Assembly: GCA_015680685.1 (NCBI GenBank)
Contig: MNCI01009650.1
Span: 509,512 to 573,511, forward strand
Source of the DNA: Gnetum montanum
Taxonomy: Eukaryota > Streptophyta > Gnetopsida > Gnetales > Gnetaceae
Length of the DNA stretch: 64,000 nucleotides
Reading direction: 5' to 3'
Shown: positions 23,041-33,890 of the stretch, one piece after another
Layout of the letters: every line of letters begins with the position of its first letter
How positions within the stretch are numbered: position 1 is the first letter of the stretch
Notes under the pieces: model-generated
Database searches by the model: none
Told to the model about the DNA's origin: nothing
The model's input: the letters and a program-made list of their open reading frames with translations, nothing else
Position numbers and translations under genes: made by a program

Positions 23041-23940
23041 CTCATGGAATTAGAGTCTCTATGAGCCTTTTCTTGAGTTTTTATAATGCATTCTCACATT
23101 CCTCAGTCTAGATGAATGGAGCATCCTTCTTCATTAGTTACACTAATGATTTAGTGATCTTAGAGAAATTCTCTATGAATTATCAATAGTAACTAGTGTG
23201 ACCAAGGAATGACCAGCCATCTTTAATAATTTTTGATTGATGGGTTATTTCTTGGATGACCCTTGTTTTTTTAGGGTCAACCTCAATCCCTGATTGTGAT
23301 ATTTTATGCCCTAAGACAATGCCTTTCTAGACCATCAGGTGGTTCTTTTACCAATTGAGCCAAAGGTTAGCATTTACACACCTTTTTAGCACTTGCTCAA
23401 AGTAGTCCAAGGCTTGCTCAAACATAGTGCCATAAGTGAAGAATTCATCCATGAAGACTTCTAGCCCGCTACTAATTTGTTGTTGAAAGATGCTCAAAAT
23501 AAGGCATTGGAAGGTTGTAGGGGCATTGCATAGACCAAATGACATCTTTCTATATAGAAACATTTCCTAGGAACTTGTAAATATAGTTTTGGACTAATCC
23601 TTGGGTGCTATCTAAATTTGGTTATTGCCACTATAACCATCTAAGAAGCTATAGTAGCAATGCCCAGAGATAGTGTCCAACACCCTAAAAATGACAAACG
23701 AAAATGATCTTTGTAGGTCACCATGTGTAATAGCCTGAAGTCAATACAGACCCTCCACTTGCCACCTTTCTTTGGCATGATCACAAGTGAACAAACCCAC
23801 TCACTATTTGCAATGGGATAGATGAACCCTACCTTGAAGAGGTGTTCAATCTCCTCCTTAATGATCTGCTTCAATTTGGGGTTCAACCGCTACTGCGGTT
23901 GCCTCTTTAGCTTTATTGTAGGATTTGTATAGATGTAGTG
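23041..23940 (-). pseudogene. Reverse transcriptase of element 2 (decayed)
   Basis: Two longer open pieces: 23886-23641 (NPKLKQIIKEEIEHLFKVGF, VIMPKKGGKWRVCIDFRLL) and 23563-23348 (FLYRKMSFGLCNAPTTFQC, LEVFMDEFFTYGTMF, VLKRCVNANLWLNW). FMDE stands in place of the Athila-type FMDD motif. Downstream linker and thumb contain stops. Confidence 0.8.
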
Positions 23941-24279
23941 CTAGCATATCCTAGGATCAATTCCAATGAGTTTAAAATATGATCAAGCAAACACTATTGG
24001 CCATTTTTTGACCATATTAAACAACTTCTCTTTTTGTTCAGGAGAAAGATTGACATTAATTATTACTAGCTTGCCAATTGTTTAGGAAAGCATATTCCAT
24101 GCTAGCAAGTAGAGTTTTCAACTCTATGGGTTCCTATTTAAAGCTTTCAAGGATTTCCAACTCTCCCCAATAAGTGTCATCAGGTTCATCATCAGAGAGT
24201 TGTAGATGAACTCACTCTAGTTCATCCATGTCTTCAACATAGGCAGTTGGTAAGCCCTTAGTTGGTTTCATGTAAAGTA

Positions 24280-25000
24280 CTGAGCTACTTTCATGGTCAG
24301 CTATCAGCCACTAGCTACCCTCCTATTTTGTGGCTGCTACATACAGGCACCTTTGAATTTCTATCTCATCTGCACATTGTCTACATGCTATGATGGATGT
24401 ACTTTTTATAGCCCATAGTTTCTGCATACAATTACACCTTGTATCACTATACACGATGCATGGAACTTTTTTCTTCTCTATCTTTCCAAATGCATTTTTC
24501 TTGGAAATATTCAAGGAAAGGTCTTTGATTCCCAATCATTCATCAATGGTGGTTAACCAATCCCTTTCCATGATGATTGGGAAGTTTCCCTTGTAATTAT
24601 CAACATGGATCACTAGGAAGTTAGCAAGGTAGGACCACCCACAGATAGTGGTCACAATGTCTTCTACCAATCCAAAGGGAATAGTGATGGACTGGTCTAC
24701 CAACTTAATATAGATGTTGCTCTTATTGAGTGGAGGCAAGTTTCAAGCTTTATACATCTTATGAGAAATTAGATTTACACCAGAATCTAAATCTAGAAGA
24801 GCCTTGCAAGGATTATTCCTAATGATTTGCAGGTAAATAAGGATACTTCCAAGATCAAATCTTTTCCTAGGAAGGTGGCCAACCTTTATCTAATTAGTTA
24901 CCACATGGGTTAACATGATGGTATGCACTTTGGGAGGTATTTGGTCCAAATAGGATTCAAATGGTGTGGATGCAAAAGATGAGGAAGAACTAGGGCTATC
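24280..25000 (-). pseudogene. Retroelement protease of element 2, with linker
   Basis: The active-site region near 24790 reads ALLDLDSGVNLIS, where relatives have LLDLGSSVNLIS, so D-L-G-S has become D-L-D-S. Then NIYIKLVDQSITIPFGLVED, TTICGWSYLANFLVI and NFPIIMERDWLTTIDE (24739-24536). The linker 24535-24323 has CNCMQKLW and CRQCADEIEI. It would process the polyprotein. Confidence 0.75.
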
Positions 25001-27459
25001 AGGTGTAAAGGTATATGAGGGCTTTGTAGAACTTTTAGTTTGGAAGAATGCTCTTTTTCAAGATTTTGTTTCCAAAGCACTTAGCTAAGGAGCGAGCTAT
25101 AAGTTAATAGCCCTGGTGATGTTACATTGCTACAACTATGCTAAAATTTTACCCTACATTGATGGATCAGGTGGTAATTAAGTTAAGGGTGTAGGAGTAT
25201 GTATAGAGGTAGAGAAGGATGATAAGGATATGGGGATTCCCCTCTAGGCAATGGAGATTGGACACTATAATATTTTAGAGGGTAGTAGTGATGTTGGAAT
25301 GAGGCATGACTAGAAGAGTCATGCAAAGAAATGGGCTTCTGAACATAGTACCCATATGGATCAGGTTACCAATAAGGGTACTCCTACCTTGATGGTGGCA
25401 TTCCCCATGACTATGGATGCTACCATTGCTAGTATTGCTAATATGGTTGTGGTGGAGCTCCACTTGGATGATAGGCTTGTTGTTGGTGGAACTACCTTGG
25501 GTTGCCTTGAGGATAAGGTAACCTTTTGGGTTCTTTCCTCCTTGCCAATCTAAGATTTAGAGCATACACCCCAAACTCTTGCAAGTGTGACACAATGGGG
25601 AAACATCCCTTAGGATGTTCATATTGGCAGATGTCACATCTACCATCATCATCTAATTTGGAGTCCAAAACTTTTTCTATAATAACAACCTTACCCTTAC
25701 CTCTTTGGTGGGCACATTCAACTTTCATCCTTCTCCTGCAATCACAATCACTACTTTGCTCTTTGGATTCCTTTGCTATGTTCAAAGCAATTTGAAACTT
25801 TTCATCCAAAAAGTATCACATCTTATCTACCTTAGCCAAAATTTTTGAGATAGATTTCTAAATCTGCAATGTCTTTTGTGGCATCACCTCATCAAGTAGT
25901 GCCTTTTCTTCATTATCACAAGATTGGACCTCTCTTTTGCAGATGAAAGGATCCCAATTATAGTCTTTTCACTTTTCCTCTTTCTCAACTCTCTTTCTTC
26001 TTTGAATCTGATGAGCCCTAAGTTTTGAAAGTCTCCCTTAAGCATAGATCCCAATAGTTCTTCTTGTTTTGAATCAGAGCCCATCTATGATATGGTGAAG
26101 CTGCTCCCTTTGAGAATAATCATGGCCAAGATATCAATGCAAAAGAGAATAGTACCTGTCCATGGCTACATCCAAGGATTAATGTGTTCCTTGATTCCAA
26201 CCTTGGATATGCATTCTTAGGTTAGACACTTGGAAGTATGTTTGATACTTGTCATTGAAGAGCTCAATCATCGTACTCCATCTACAAATTGATTCCAACT
26301 CCAAGGACTAGTACCAACTTTTAGCTTCTTTGATGAGTATCCTTGGAAATAACTTTAATTTCTGCCATTCATTCTCCATGTTTTGCAAGGCATAAGCATC
26401 ATGAAAGGCCTAGAGATGGTTTTATGGATCTGAGTTCTATCCCCCTTGAAATTTAGAGATATTGTTCATATCCAACTACTTAATTCTGTTATCTTTCACA
26501 TGCCTTCTCATAATTCTCCTTACCTCTGTGATGTTTAGCATGTTTCAAGTTGCAAGTAAAGGCATATCATAGTCATGGCATCTATGATGGACATGATGCC
26601 TATGATGTCCTTTGTTGTCCCTTCTTTTATGGTGGTGGGCCTCCCTTGAATACCCACACCTTGATTCTTTACTAATCCTATGGGCCCTATGATCATCTCT
26701 ATCCTGTTTGTCACCTCCATCATGGTCATGTCCTCTAGGGCTTTGATCAAAGCTAGAGGAGGAGGAAGAGAATGTTAAAGGTAAAGAGGAAGAAGGACTA
26801 GTAGCTCCATGGTGCTTACCACTCCCTCTTTGATGGTCATGGCCATAATCATCATCATGATGCCTATCCTCATCCTTGCCATGACTTCCACCTTTGGACC
26901 CCTCATGATCATGAAATCCATTGTTGCCTGAACTAGGATTATTTACAGTGGACTGTAAATTTTGGTTGAAGCTCCCTTCATTGAAACCAAAGAGAGGAAA
27001 GTTAGTGCATTCAAAATCCCCAAAGAAGAAATCCTCACTATCTTTTTGGCCTAGCAAGTACAAGGGATTATCAAACCATTTCCCCTTTGAAGCTTCATAG
27101 TGCTTCTCCTATTGTCGATCTCTTTTGCATTATGCCTCAATGGGATGGTAATCCTTGGATTCATCATCTTGCACAACATATTTATCATGGAGTCCCTGGA
27201 TGCCCAACCTTGTGAGAGTTTGGAGTAGCATCACAGGAATTGATCAATTAGGTGGCAACACAATGTTTTCCTCCATGTTCCTCCATTGCATCTAGTCATC
27301 CTGATATGCAATGAAGGTGAAGTCAGGCACATGCTCATCGAGATGAGTATATACCACTTTGCATTATTGGGGCACTCGTTGATTTGATCGTTCATTCCTT
27401 AGTTGATTGGATGTATACTCGAACTTTGGTGGAGAATCATCCTTGTTAGAAGAAGACAT
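25001..27459 (-). pseudogene. gag of element 2 (decayed)
   Basis: The start at 27459 encodes MSSSNKDDSPPKFEY. The open part 27063-26545 carries a striking linker: EDRHHDDDYGHDHQRGSGKH, then a Ser-rich run and paired His/Arg residues. The gag core (about 26470-26000) has MENEWQKLKLFPRILIKEA and MIELFNDKYQTYFQVSNLR. At 25809-25492 a basic region carries a Cys/His motif (CDICQYEHPKGC). A Pro/Tyr-rich tail runs to about 25000. Expected particle protein; interrupted by several stops. Confidence 0.7.
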
Positions 27460-27589
27460 TTTAGATAAGAAGAAAATAATAGTGTGATTTTAATATTATT
27501 ATTCAGAATAATTGCGACTTTAAGGTTCATTTCAACGATGTTGAATAATTTTCACTAAGTCCTAGATAGTGCACATAGTTGAATAAAGT

Positions 27590-27607
27590 CCCTAGCAATA
27601 TTGCCAA
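27590..27607 (-). promoter_or_regulatory. Primer binding site of element 2, tRNA-Asp type
   Basis: The minus strand reads TTGGCAATATTGCTAGGGAC just after the LTR end, a decayed form of the Athila-type site. Confidence 0.7.
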
Positions 27608-28470
27608 TGATGAGTAGCGAGTATACCCTACATCCAACCATATGAATCACTAGCATCCACTTAGTGATCTAGTCCCATTTCGAAGACTTTTGGTTTCTAA
27701 GTACACTGATTCTAGGAGGTGAATCTAACTGCTACAATTGTTGTTTTCCCAGTTCCACTTGTGAAGTGCAAGTATATGGTTAAGTGTAACTGAGGTATAT
27801 AATTTTTATCATTTTATCTTTTATGTTTTAAGTTGCCTAAGAATAAGAATAAAGTATTTAATTGCTTAATTAATCTAATAACTAGTTAATATCTAACTAA
27901 TTTTAACATAAGCATCCATTCCCACTTTTCGTACACATCGTGAACATGTATAGCGCTACTAGGTGATCAAGTATTAAGCGCTACTGGGATTACCAAGTGT
28001 TAAATGTATGCTCAAAATGGTTGTACTTATGTGTGCTATTTATTCGATATTAATCAATTACTTAAGAACATTAAAGTAAATTGCATAAATACTAAATACA
28101 TAAGGAAACAATTATTCTATTCCAAGTGATGTAAGGTTTTATTAGAAAAGCTTGTCTTTATTGCCATTCCCACTGAAGTGCTCAAGTACAATAGTGCTCA
28201 AATAAAAATCCGTACAATCTTTGACTCCTACTATGGGCACTCAAGAAATATTCTAACTCTCAAAGGGAAAAACTATAAGAGCTTCACTACAACTATGAAA
28301 TGACTACCATAAATGAGGTGGGTAGGTGCACATTTATAGATGAAAATAGGGGGCCCTGTCAATGGGTACAAGTCACATCCCATGTTGATGGGATCACGTC
28401 AATGGGATCCCATCAACAGGGTTGCATTGATGACATCTTGTCGACATGGCCCAACAATCATGACTCATCA
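27608..28470 (-). mobile_element. 5' LTR of element 2 (863 bp)
   Basis: Starts TGATGAGTAGCGAG and ends CATGACTCATCA in plus-strand sense. A minus-strand TATA-like box (CTATAAATG) is at 28331-28339. The outer U3 (28370-28450) holds repeats of a CCCAT-GATGGGATC type. The body matches the LTR end of element 1 at 2490-2941. Confidence 0.85.
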
Positions 28471-28995
28471 CCAATGAAAAATGGTTTATGAGATTGCAAG
28501 CTATATATATTTACATGCTTCTCTTTTTCTCCTTATAGCACTCATAAATTATACTCCTTTTTAGACTCAAGAGTTTCTATTGCAGTCAGATGTAATAATT
28601 TTTGATCACTTGATGTTTTAGAAATGCAATGGCATACTAGATTCTAAGACTTTAGTAGCTTCCTTATTTTCCTAAAATTAAGCATTTCATACAATATCTT
28701 CTTCATAGAGGTATTCCTATTCAATGATATTTCATGTATTTAAATGTACCGGAACCTAAATGTATGATATGCAATTCAACTAATGAGCTTCTTCATTTCT
28801 TTTAGGATTGTATTTTTATCATGCATGCCTGGAATCAAGTCTCTCTTGTTGTTAATGAAGTAGAGGAAGAATATCAATCCAAATATTCTTTAAAAAATAA
28901 TACGGCAAATTAGGGTTTTCAGCCGAATCTAGCTTAGTTATATATATTAATGGACATATTCAATACAGAGTAAGAATCTAATAAAAATTTTGCTT

Positions 28996-29037
28996 CTATA
29001 GCTATTTATTTTGATACACTCTAATAAATAGCTATAG
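28996..29037. repeat. Hairpin with 14-bp perfect arms
   Basis: CTATAGCTATTTAT at 28996-29009 is the reverse complement of ATAAATAGCTATAG at 29024-29037, with a 14-nt loop. The CTATAGCTAT arm also occurs in the nearby MITE-like insertion. Confidence 0.7.
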
Positions 29038-29060
29038 GTTAGTTGATGTCCCAAATCTTA

Positions 29061-29257
29061 GCAAAAGTGAGAGGAAGAACATATTTTGCAGAGCTATTGG
29101 GAAAAAACCCTATAGCTATTCTACGGCACTTCGCTATGTATGGACATGCTATAAATTTTGCTTTCTATAGCTATGTGGGATTTGCCGTAGAAGCTAGGGA
29201 TATTCTTTAAGCAAAAGTGAGAGGAAGAACATATTTTGCAGAGCTATTGGGAAAAAA
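29061..29257. repeat. 47-bp direct repeat flanking a MITE-like insert
   Basis: GCAAAAGTGAGAGGAAGAAC and the sequence after it (to GGGAAAAAA) occurs at 29061-29107 and again at 29211-29257, 150 bp apart and essentially identical. This is far longer than a normal target duplication. Confidence 0.75.
29108..29199. mobile_element. MITE-like insertion, 92 bp
   Basis: The left end CCCTATAGCTATTCTACGGCA and the right end TGCCGTAGAAGCTAGGG are imperfect inverted repeats sharing CCCTA and TCTACGGCA. Size and AT content suit a miniature inverted-repeat element. No short target duplication was seen, so it could be a repeat of other origin. Confidence 0.35.
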
Positions 29258-29324
29258 AAGGACTAAGCTGAAAAAATTTAATCTAGGTATCATAAACTAA
29301 CCAGCATTTTCCTGGAAATACCAG

Positions 29325-29416
29325 TCCTCCATGAACCTTGCTGCAGCACCTTTGTTGTCACCACTTATTAAAGAATTTGTACGCCCTATTGCTGATCATC
29401 CACAAACTTCAGTAAG
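29325..29416 (+). CDS. Candidate host exon
   Basis: Open frame between a possible acceptor (ATACCAG before 29325) and a good donor (AAG|GTAATA at 29416/29417). It would encode SSMNLAAAPLLSPLIKEFV then RPIADHPQTSV. Same strand as the exon at 34717, so it may belong to that gene. I do not recognise the protein; support is composition and splice sites only. Confidence 0.25.
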
Positions 29417-30593
29417 GTAATATCTTTGTAAACATTGTACTTGTATTGTGCTTGCTCTTCTGCTGGATTATTCAAATAGGCACTACAGCTGCGATTGATT
29501 CCAGCATTCAACAGCTCACCTATAGTTACATCAACAAATTTAAAACAAAAAAACATGACCAAGATTCTGATTTTGTGTTAAAAAATAAATTTTCATAATT
29601 CAGAAAAAAAATCTTATATGATTTTTTTTGTCGTCCAATTGGTGCTGGGTCAAGTTGTTGAGTCTGTCTTTATTTTTGATGAAAATATAAAATTTGTTTA
29701 ACAGATGGTGTAGGTTTTGGGAAGTAATAAAGCTTCAGTTTCACATCTGCTAAGTTGGTTGTTTAGCATTTTCTTAGTCATTCTATGCAACAACTTATCA
29801 AACAGAATGTGCATGGCATGCTATTCATGATACACAATTAGAAAAACAGATTATGAAATGAAGCTTCAACGATGAAATGATTGAAATCTAACCCAAACTC
29901 AAAGTTCACACCTTATAGTTGAGTGAAAGCTAGGGAAAATAGGTTGAAACTACTGCAGGCCTCAAAGAAACAGTAAGACTTAAATTTTCTGGGAAAAGTC
30001 CTCAGACAATCAAACAACAAAATCCAAATTCCTAATCAGCAGGGAAGTAAAAAAACTAGCTAGTTAACAATGCTAAAAAAGAACTAACAGAAAAATTTCT
30101 ATGATCCAACAATATGCATACATTAACAGTGAAATAGATAATGCATTTCTCACACAAACTTGGAGATCAATTAGAACATGACTCTGCCATAAGCATTCTG
30201 ATTAAAACCAACACAACTCATATTAATGCCTCAGAAACTGAACTCTAAAGTCTGGCCTGCCCTCACATTGATTTCATGCTAAGGATTGAGTGCAATTTGT
30301 ATAAGCAACAGGCCTCAGGACAGGCACTTACTCCAACAATCAAATATGGCAGGAAAAACCGTATCTTATCAGCAATGAAAGTATGCACCAGTCCATGGTT
30401 TGAGACATGGTCAACAGCCTACTCATGTAATTACCTCATGAAGATACTGTCAATAAAATAAAATGATGGACCATAAAGACTTGTTGGTAAAGGGTTATGA
30501 TTTAAATTCTACAAGTTCTAGGTTGAATCCAGCAGGTTATATTGAGATATGCAGGTCTCGTTCAAAAGATAGTGACTGAAATTGAACTCTGTA

Positions 30594-30945
30594 CTATAGA
30601 TCCTTAAGAGTCTCCGCATGAACATCATAAAAATAGTAGCACAGTTTTAGTTCAAAAATCAAAGGCAAAAATACCTTTAATATATGCCTTCTACATGTAG
30701 AACTAATTTGTTGCAGTATACCTGTATTAACAAAGATTAAACCAGGGCATAGGTTATTATGTGCTTGTATGATGCTTTCCTCTGTACCATCCACAATAAC
30801 ATCAAAAGATTGTCTCACAAAACCAAGTGATGTAATTCTATGTCACATTTTGCAAATATCCTCCTGGACCAGAATGGGTATGAATACCACTAACTGCCGC
30901 ATTGTCCTTGGTGTATAAGCCTCTATATCTGTTTCACCATCACTA
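30594..30945 (-). pseudogene. Possible minus-strand coding relic
   Basis: One frame reads GETDIEAYTPRTMRQLVVFI and, after a single TGA, ITSLGFVRQSFDVIVDG, then EESIIQAHNNLCPGLIF. Composition is protein-like, but the strand is opposite to the other candidate exons and I know no family. It may be a chance frame. Confidence 0.2.
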
Positions 30946-31281
30946 CTGATGAGTTAAAGTTGCTGTTCCAAAAACATGCACTTCATATTGAAAAATAAAT
31001 AGTAAAGTAGTAAACACAATCCTAAATGTCAATAATCATCATCATCCTAGCCTTCTTTGCCTGTCCCAATAAAATAGGGTCACTTACATGATTTCTTTTT
31101 CACTATGCACCTTTATTAAAAAGCTAGATCCTTATCTATCATTTTCCACCATTCACATTCTCCACCATTCACCTTTATTAAATAGGTAGATCCTTATTTA
31201 TGATCTTACTGTGAATGTCTTTGTATTTTTTCCCCTTAATGAATACGGTTATATACCCCGGTAAAGGTCTGCAATTTTTAA

Positions 31282-31407
31282 CTGTTTCGTACACTGAAAT
31301 TATGCGTCAAGGATATGGGCTGGGGTGTGGGCACTGTACAAGGTAAGACCAAACTGGCTGACAGGGTAAATTTACGGAATACCGTGAAGAATCCTCGAAA
31401 CTTTTAA
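31282..31407 (+). CDS. Short unassigned open frame
   Basis: 41 codons ending at TAA, including VKDMGWGVGTVQGKTKLAD and RVNLRNTVKNPRNF. Basic and protein-like, but with no start codon and no recognised family. A GTAAG donor-like site lies inside, so it could be an exon edge rather than a full ORF. Confidence 0.2.
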   Translation: MFRTLKLCVKDMGWGVGTVQGKTKLADRVNLRNTVKNPRNF

Positions 31408-32011
31408 TTAAAAATAAAAAAAGAAAATTTAAAATTAAGGCAATCTGGTAGCTTTTCAGATTGCACTTATTTAAAAAACAAAGCAAAAAGGTTGTAGAAC
31501 ATGAAACTGGCTTCGTAGCAAGTTGTCTTTTATTTATAAAGCTGGCACTACCTATCACGACAAGATAATGGATGTGATTACTAGTATATGGGTCATTTTT
31601 TTTTAAATCATCATGAAGATGATATCACCATCCACTCTTTAAGTATTTTAATTTGCAGCATTCAGTTCAGCTGATAGGACTTTTTTATTGTTTTTTCTTC
31701 TTGTTTTGTAAATGTTTTTCTCCTGATCCAATTCTATCCTAAGTACCTCTCTTTCGTTTCATTCCTTTGTTCCTCGATTCTTACAGGGGCTACTGTCTCC
31801 TCAGCCTGGTCTCAACTGAAACTGTTAAGACTTCCTGACTTCAAGCAGTAGCATTCCTGAAGGTCTATTAATCTAAACTCATGCATCATTTTAGTTCTTC
31901 TAACAAATTACATAATCTTTATCTGTAGCAATCTTGGTAATCACTACCAGGGATTGACTATTTTAAAAAGCATTGTGGCATGAGCATGAATTTATTTGCT
32001 TTTTTGATGCA

Positions 32012-32016
32012 ATACT
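32012..32016. repeat. Copia target-site duplication, left (ATACT)
   Basis: ATACT directly precedes the 5' LTR; the same five bases are at 34699-34703. Confidence 0.9.
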
Positions 32017-32437
32017 TGTTGGAAAAAGTTAACAGTGAAGCGGTAGATCACAGCAATGAATTAGCAGTTGCTTATTCATGAACTACACTTTCCATTTTTA
32101 TCGTCGGATGGTTTTTAGAGTTTTCCTTAAAAATAACATAAGACTTCTAAACGTACTGTGAAGTTTTATCTTAGTTAATTTTTAGACGTTTCTAATTTTG
32201 TAACCCCAATGTGGCTATTTAAGTCTGCCCTGGGATCGGTCATAAACAGCATGAGAAAGACAAGAGTGGGAGAGTTCTCACATTGCATGAGAGAGAGGTT
32301 TATTCTTGTTCTCTCCGTGTGAAGAGAGATGCTTGTTATTTCCATCGCTCATAATAAGATTTTTTCTGCAATTATCTGTGGTTCAATTGCTCTTTATTTT
32401 CATCTCATTTCATATTCTGCTGCCAGATCGGCTAATA
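32017..32437 (+). mobile_element. 5' LTR of the copia element (421 bp)
   Basis: Begins TGTTGGAAAAAG. It ends GATCGGCTAATA, where the partner ends GGCTAACA, a C-to-T change in the terminal CA. GTAACCCCAATGTGGCTATTTAAG may include the promoter (TATTTAAG, about 32214-32221). Confidence 0.9.
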
Positions 32438-32438
32438 G

Positions 32439-32450
32439 TGGTATGGGAGC
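32439..32450 (+). promoter_or_regulatory. Copia primer binding site
   Basis: TGGTATGGGAGC follows the LTR by one base and resembles the common copia site TGGTATCAGAGC, complementary to initiator tRNA-Met. Confidence 0.75.
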
Positions 32451-32506
32451 ATCCAGTTCATAGTCCGTGGAAGTGTGTTGCAGATCGTGCATACAAATTT
32501 TACAAA

Positions 32507-33274
32507 ATGGTTGGCAAATACGAAATAGAGAAGTTCAATGGAAGCCACTTCACATTGAGAAATGAAAAGAAGAGTAATGAAAAGAAGGCAGAAAAGGTTG
32601 CTGCAAATCTGTACATACATATGGGGAACACACATCAAGTGAGAGAGTCTTCTATTGCATCAACTAGTTTAGGAGAAGAATCGACGATGTTGTGGCATCG
32701 AAACCTTGGTCATATGTCAGAACAAGGTTTGCAGATTCTCTCTAAACAGAGACTACTTCTTGGGCTCAATTCGGTATGTTTACCATTTTGTGAGCATTGT
32801 GTTAATAGTAAGCAACACAGATTAAAGTTTAGCACATCAACTGCTAAGAGTCGAGGCATCTTGAACTTGCTGCACTCTGATGTTTGGCAAGCACCAGTGA
32901 CTTCCCTAGGAGGAGCAAGATACTTTGTATCTTTCATTGATGATTTCTCCAGGAGATGTTGGATGGTAGCAATGCAAGAGGTGGAATCGAACGCAGAAGC
33001 AGAGGTAGATGCAGACGCAGACGATGAAGAGCTGAGGACTCCATCCGCAGGCATGGCCAGCAATGAAAACGGAAATGGCGAAGGCTGGTCTGAGGGCGTG
33101 TCCCTGGAGGAGGCCTGCCCGATGCTCAGAAACCCTAACGACTTCGACGTTCGAGTTTTTGTTGAAGTTCTGTCGGAATCGGAGTCTCCCGTCGCAGAAC
33201 GTGTGGCCTCCCCTGGCTGGATCAAGCCGGAGCTGAGCCAATGTGGACACCGACGCCGACGCGTGCGATTTTGA
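32507..33274 (+). CDS. Chimeric open frame: gag start, pre-integrase, integrase start, captured host sequence
   Basis: An uninterrupted frame of 255 codons from ATG at 32507. Residues 1-16 are a copia gag start (KYEIEKFNGSHFTLRN). A jump of about 20 Lys/Glu-rich residues leads to the pre-integrase domain (LWHRNLGHMSEQGLQIL, CEHC zinc ligands) and the integrase start (LHSDVWQAPVTSLGGARYFV, SFIDDFSRRCW). After about residue 155 the frame enters the GC-rich captured region (EVDADADDEELRTPSAG, then FDVRVFVEVLSESESPVAE). A fusion protein could be made if the element is transcribed; whether it is remains unknown. Confidence 0.6.
   Translation: MVGKYEIEKFNGSHFTLRNEKKSNEKKAEKVAANLYIHMGNTHQVRESSIASTSLGEESTMLWHRNLGHMSEQGLQILSKQRLLLGLNSVCLPFCEHCVNSKQHRLKFSTSTAKSRGILNLLHSDVWQAPVTSLGGARYFVSFIDDFSRRCWMVAMQEVESNAEAEVDADADDEELRTPSAGMASNENGNGEGWSEGVSLEEACPMLRNPNDFDVRVFVEVLSESESPVAERVASPGWIKPELSQCGHRRRRVRF
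32965..33274 (+). pseudogene. Captured host fragment 1 (sense orientation, unknown gene)
   Basis: GC-rich sequence starts abruptly after the integrase stretch. An internal ATG at 33053 lies in good context (GGCATGGCC) and opens MASNENGNGEGWSEGVSLEE, followed by DFDVRVFVEVLSESESPVAE. It looks like the N-terminal region of a plant protein that I do not recognise. It ends at a stop at 33272-33274 and abuts the antisense protease fragment. Confidence 0.4.
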
Positions 33275-33890
33275 TGGAGCGATTGCCAGAAACGGAGATT
33301 TCATGGCCGGATTCAGGATCAGAGGCGTGCTGCCAAGTTTGGAGCCGCCTGGAAACTTGGACCGGGAATTGGGTCCGAGCCACAGGGGGCTGCTGCTGCC
33401 AGTAACAGAGGCCAGGCAATAAGCGAAGGTGACGCCTTCGGAGCTGACGGAGCTCGCGTACTGAGACGGCAAGGACAGTTTTCTGCGGTCGAAACCGACG
33501 AGTCTAGCGGCGTCAAGGAAACCGGCTGGGAAATTACGGTGGCCGCAGCCGAAGACGACGTCGATGAAGGAGACAGCCGTGAACTTGAACGCCTCCGTGG
33601 CTAGAACACCAGTGGAGTTGGAGCTGTCACCGTAGGCGGTGGAGCAGGTCTGCTTGTGGCGCAAGCACATGGACGTCGTCCTGTGCCCCCTCGACCCAGG
33701 AAGCAGGCGTTCCCCAGTGGAACCCCACATCCGGTGCGCCTTGAAGGTGCTCCTGGAGTTGCAGGCCATGGTGTCGGCTGAGAACTTGTTCCCGCTCGCG
33801 TTGCGGAACTGCTCCTTCTCACGCGGGTCGCCTGTGGCAGGAGCGGTAGCGTTGGGACACATGCGCTAGCTGTCGTGGTCCGTATCACGG
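33222..33890 (-). pseudogene. Captured fragment of a pepsin-type (A1) aspartic protease, antisense in the copia element
   Basis: Minus-strand frame from 33862 shows hallmarks of plant A1 proteases: DPREKEQFRNASG, CSTAYGDSSNSTGVLATEAF (about residue 73), DVVFGCGHRN, ARLVGFDRRKLSLPSQ, VTFAYCL, SSSPLWLG and STPLILNP. Near 33290 the family continues in another frame (HEISVSGNRSIKI), showing a frameshift. The first catalytic Asp-Thr-Gly is not seen, and the second is beyond the fragment. Such secreted enzymes act in wall, vacuole and defence roles. No intron is visible, which fits capture of spliced RNA or of an intronless gene. This copy cannot be active. Confidence 0.7.

Larger units (their letters stand above)
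19026..28470 (-). mobile_element. Athila-like Ty3/gypsy element 2
   Basis: Read on the minus strand from 28470: 5' LTR, primer site, gag, protease, RT, RNase H, integrase, 3' non-coding, and the first approximately 70 codons of the third ORF. It then stops at the inverted junction with element 1, with no 3' LTR. It is closely related to element 1 over its full length but keeps an RNase H that element 1 has lost. Confidence 0.75.
28471..32011. other. Host-like low-copy sequence, mostly intron or intergenic
   Basis: AT-rich, without retroelement motifs. It holds a hairpin, a MITE-like insertion and three short candidate coding pieces, listed separately. It joins 34704-35513 on the far side of the copia element. 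I infer this is the body of, or the flank to, the gene whose last exon starts at 34717. Confidence 0.45.

Noticed and set aside
30478-30545. tRNA- or SINE-like stretch (TTGGTAAAGGGT ... GGTTGAATCC)
   Set aside because: Weak A-box match, one B-box-like word, no cloverleaf, no tail and no flanking duplication.
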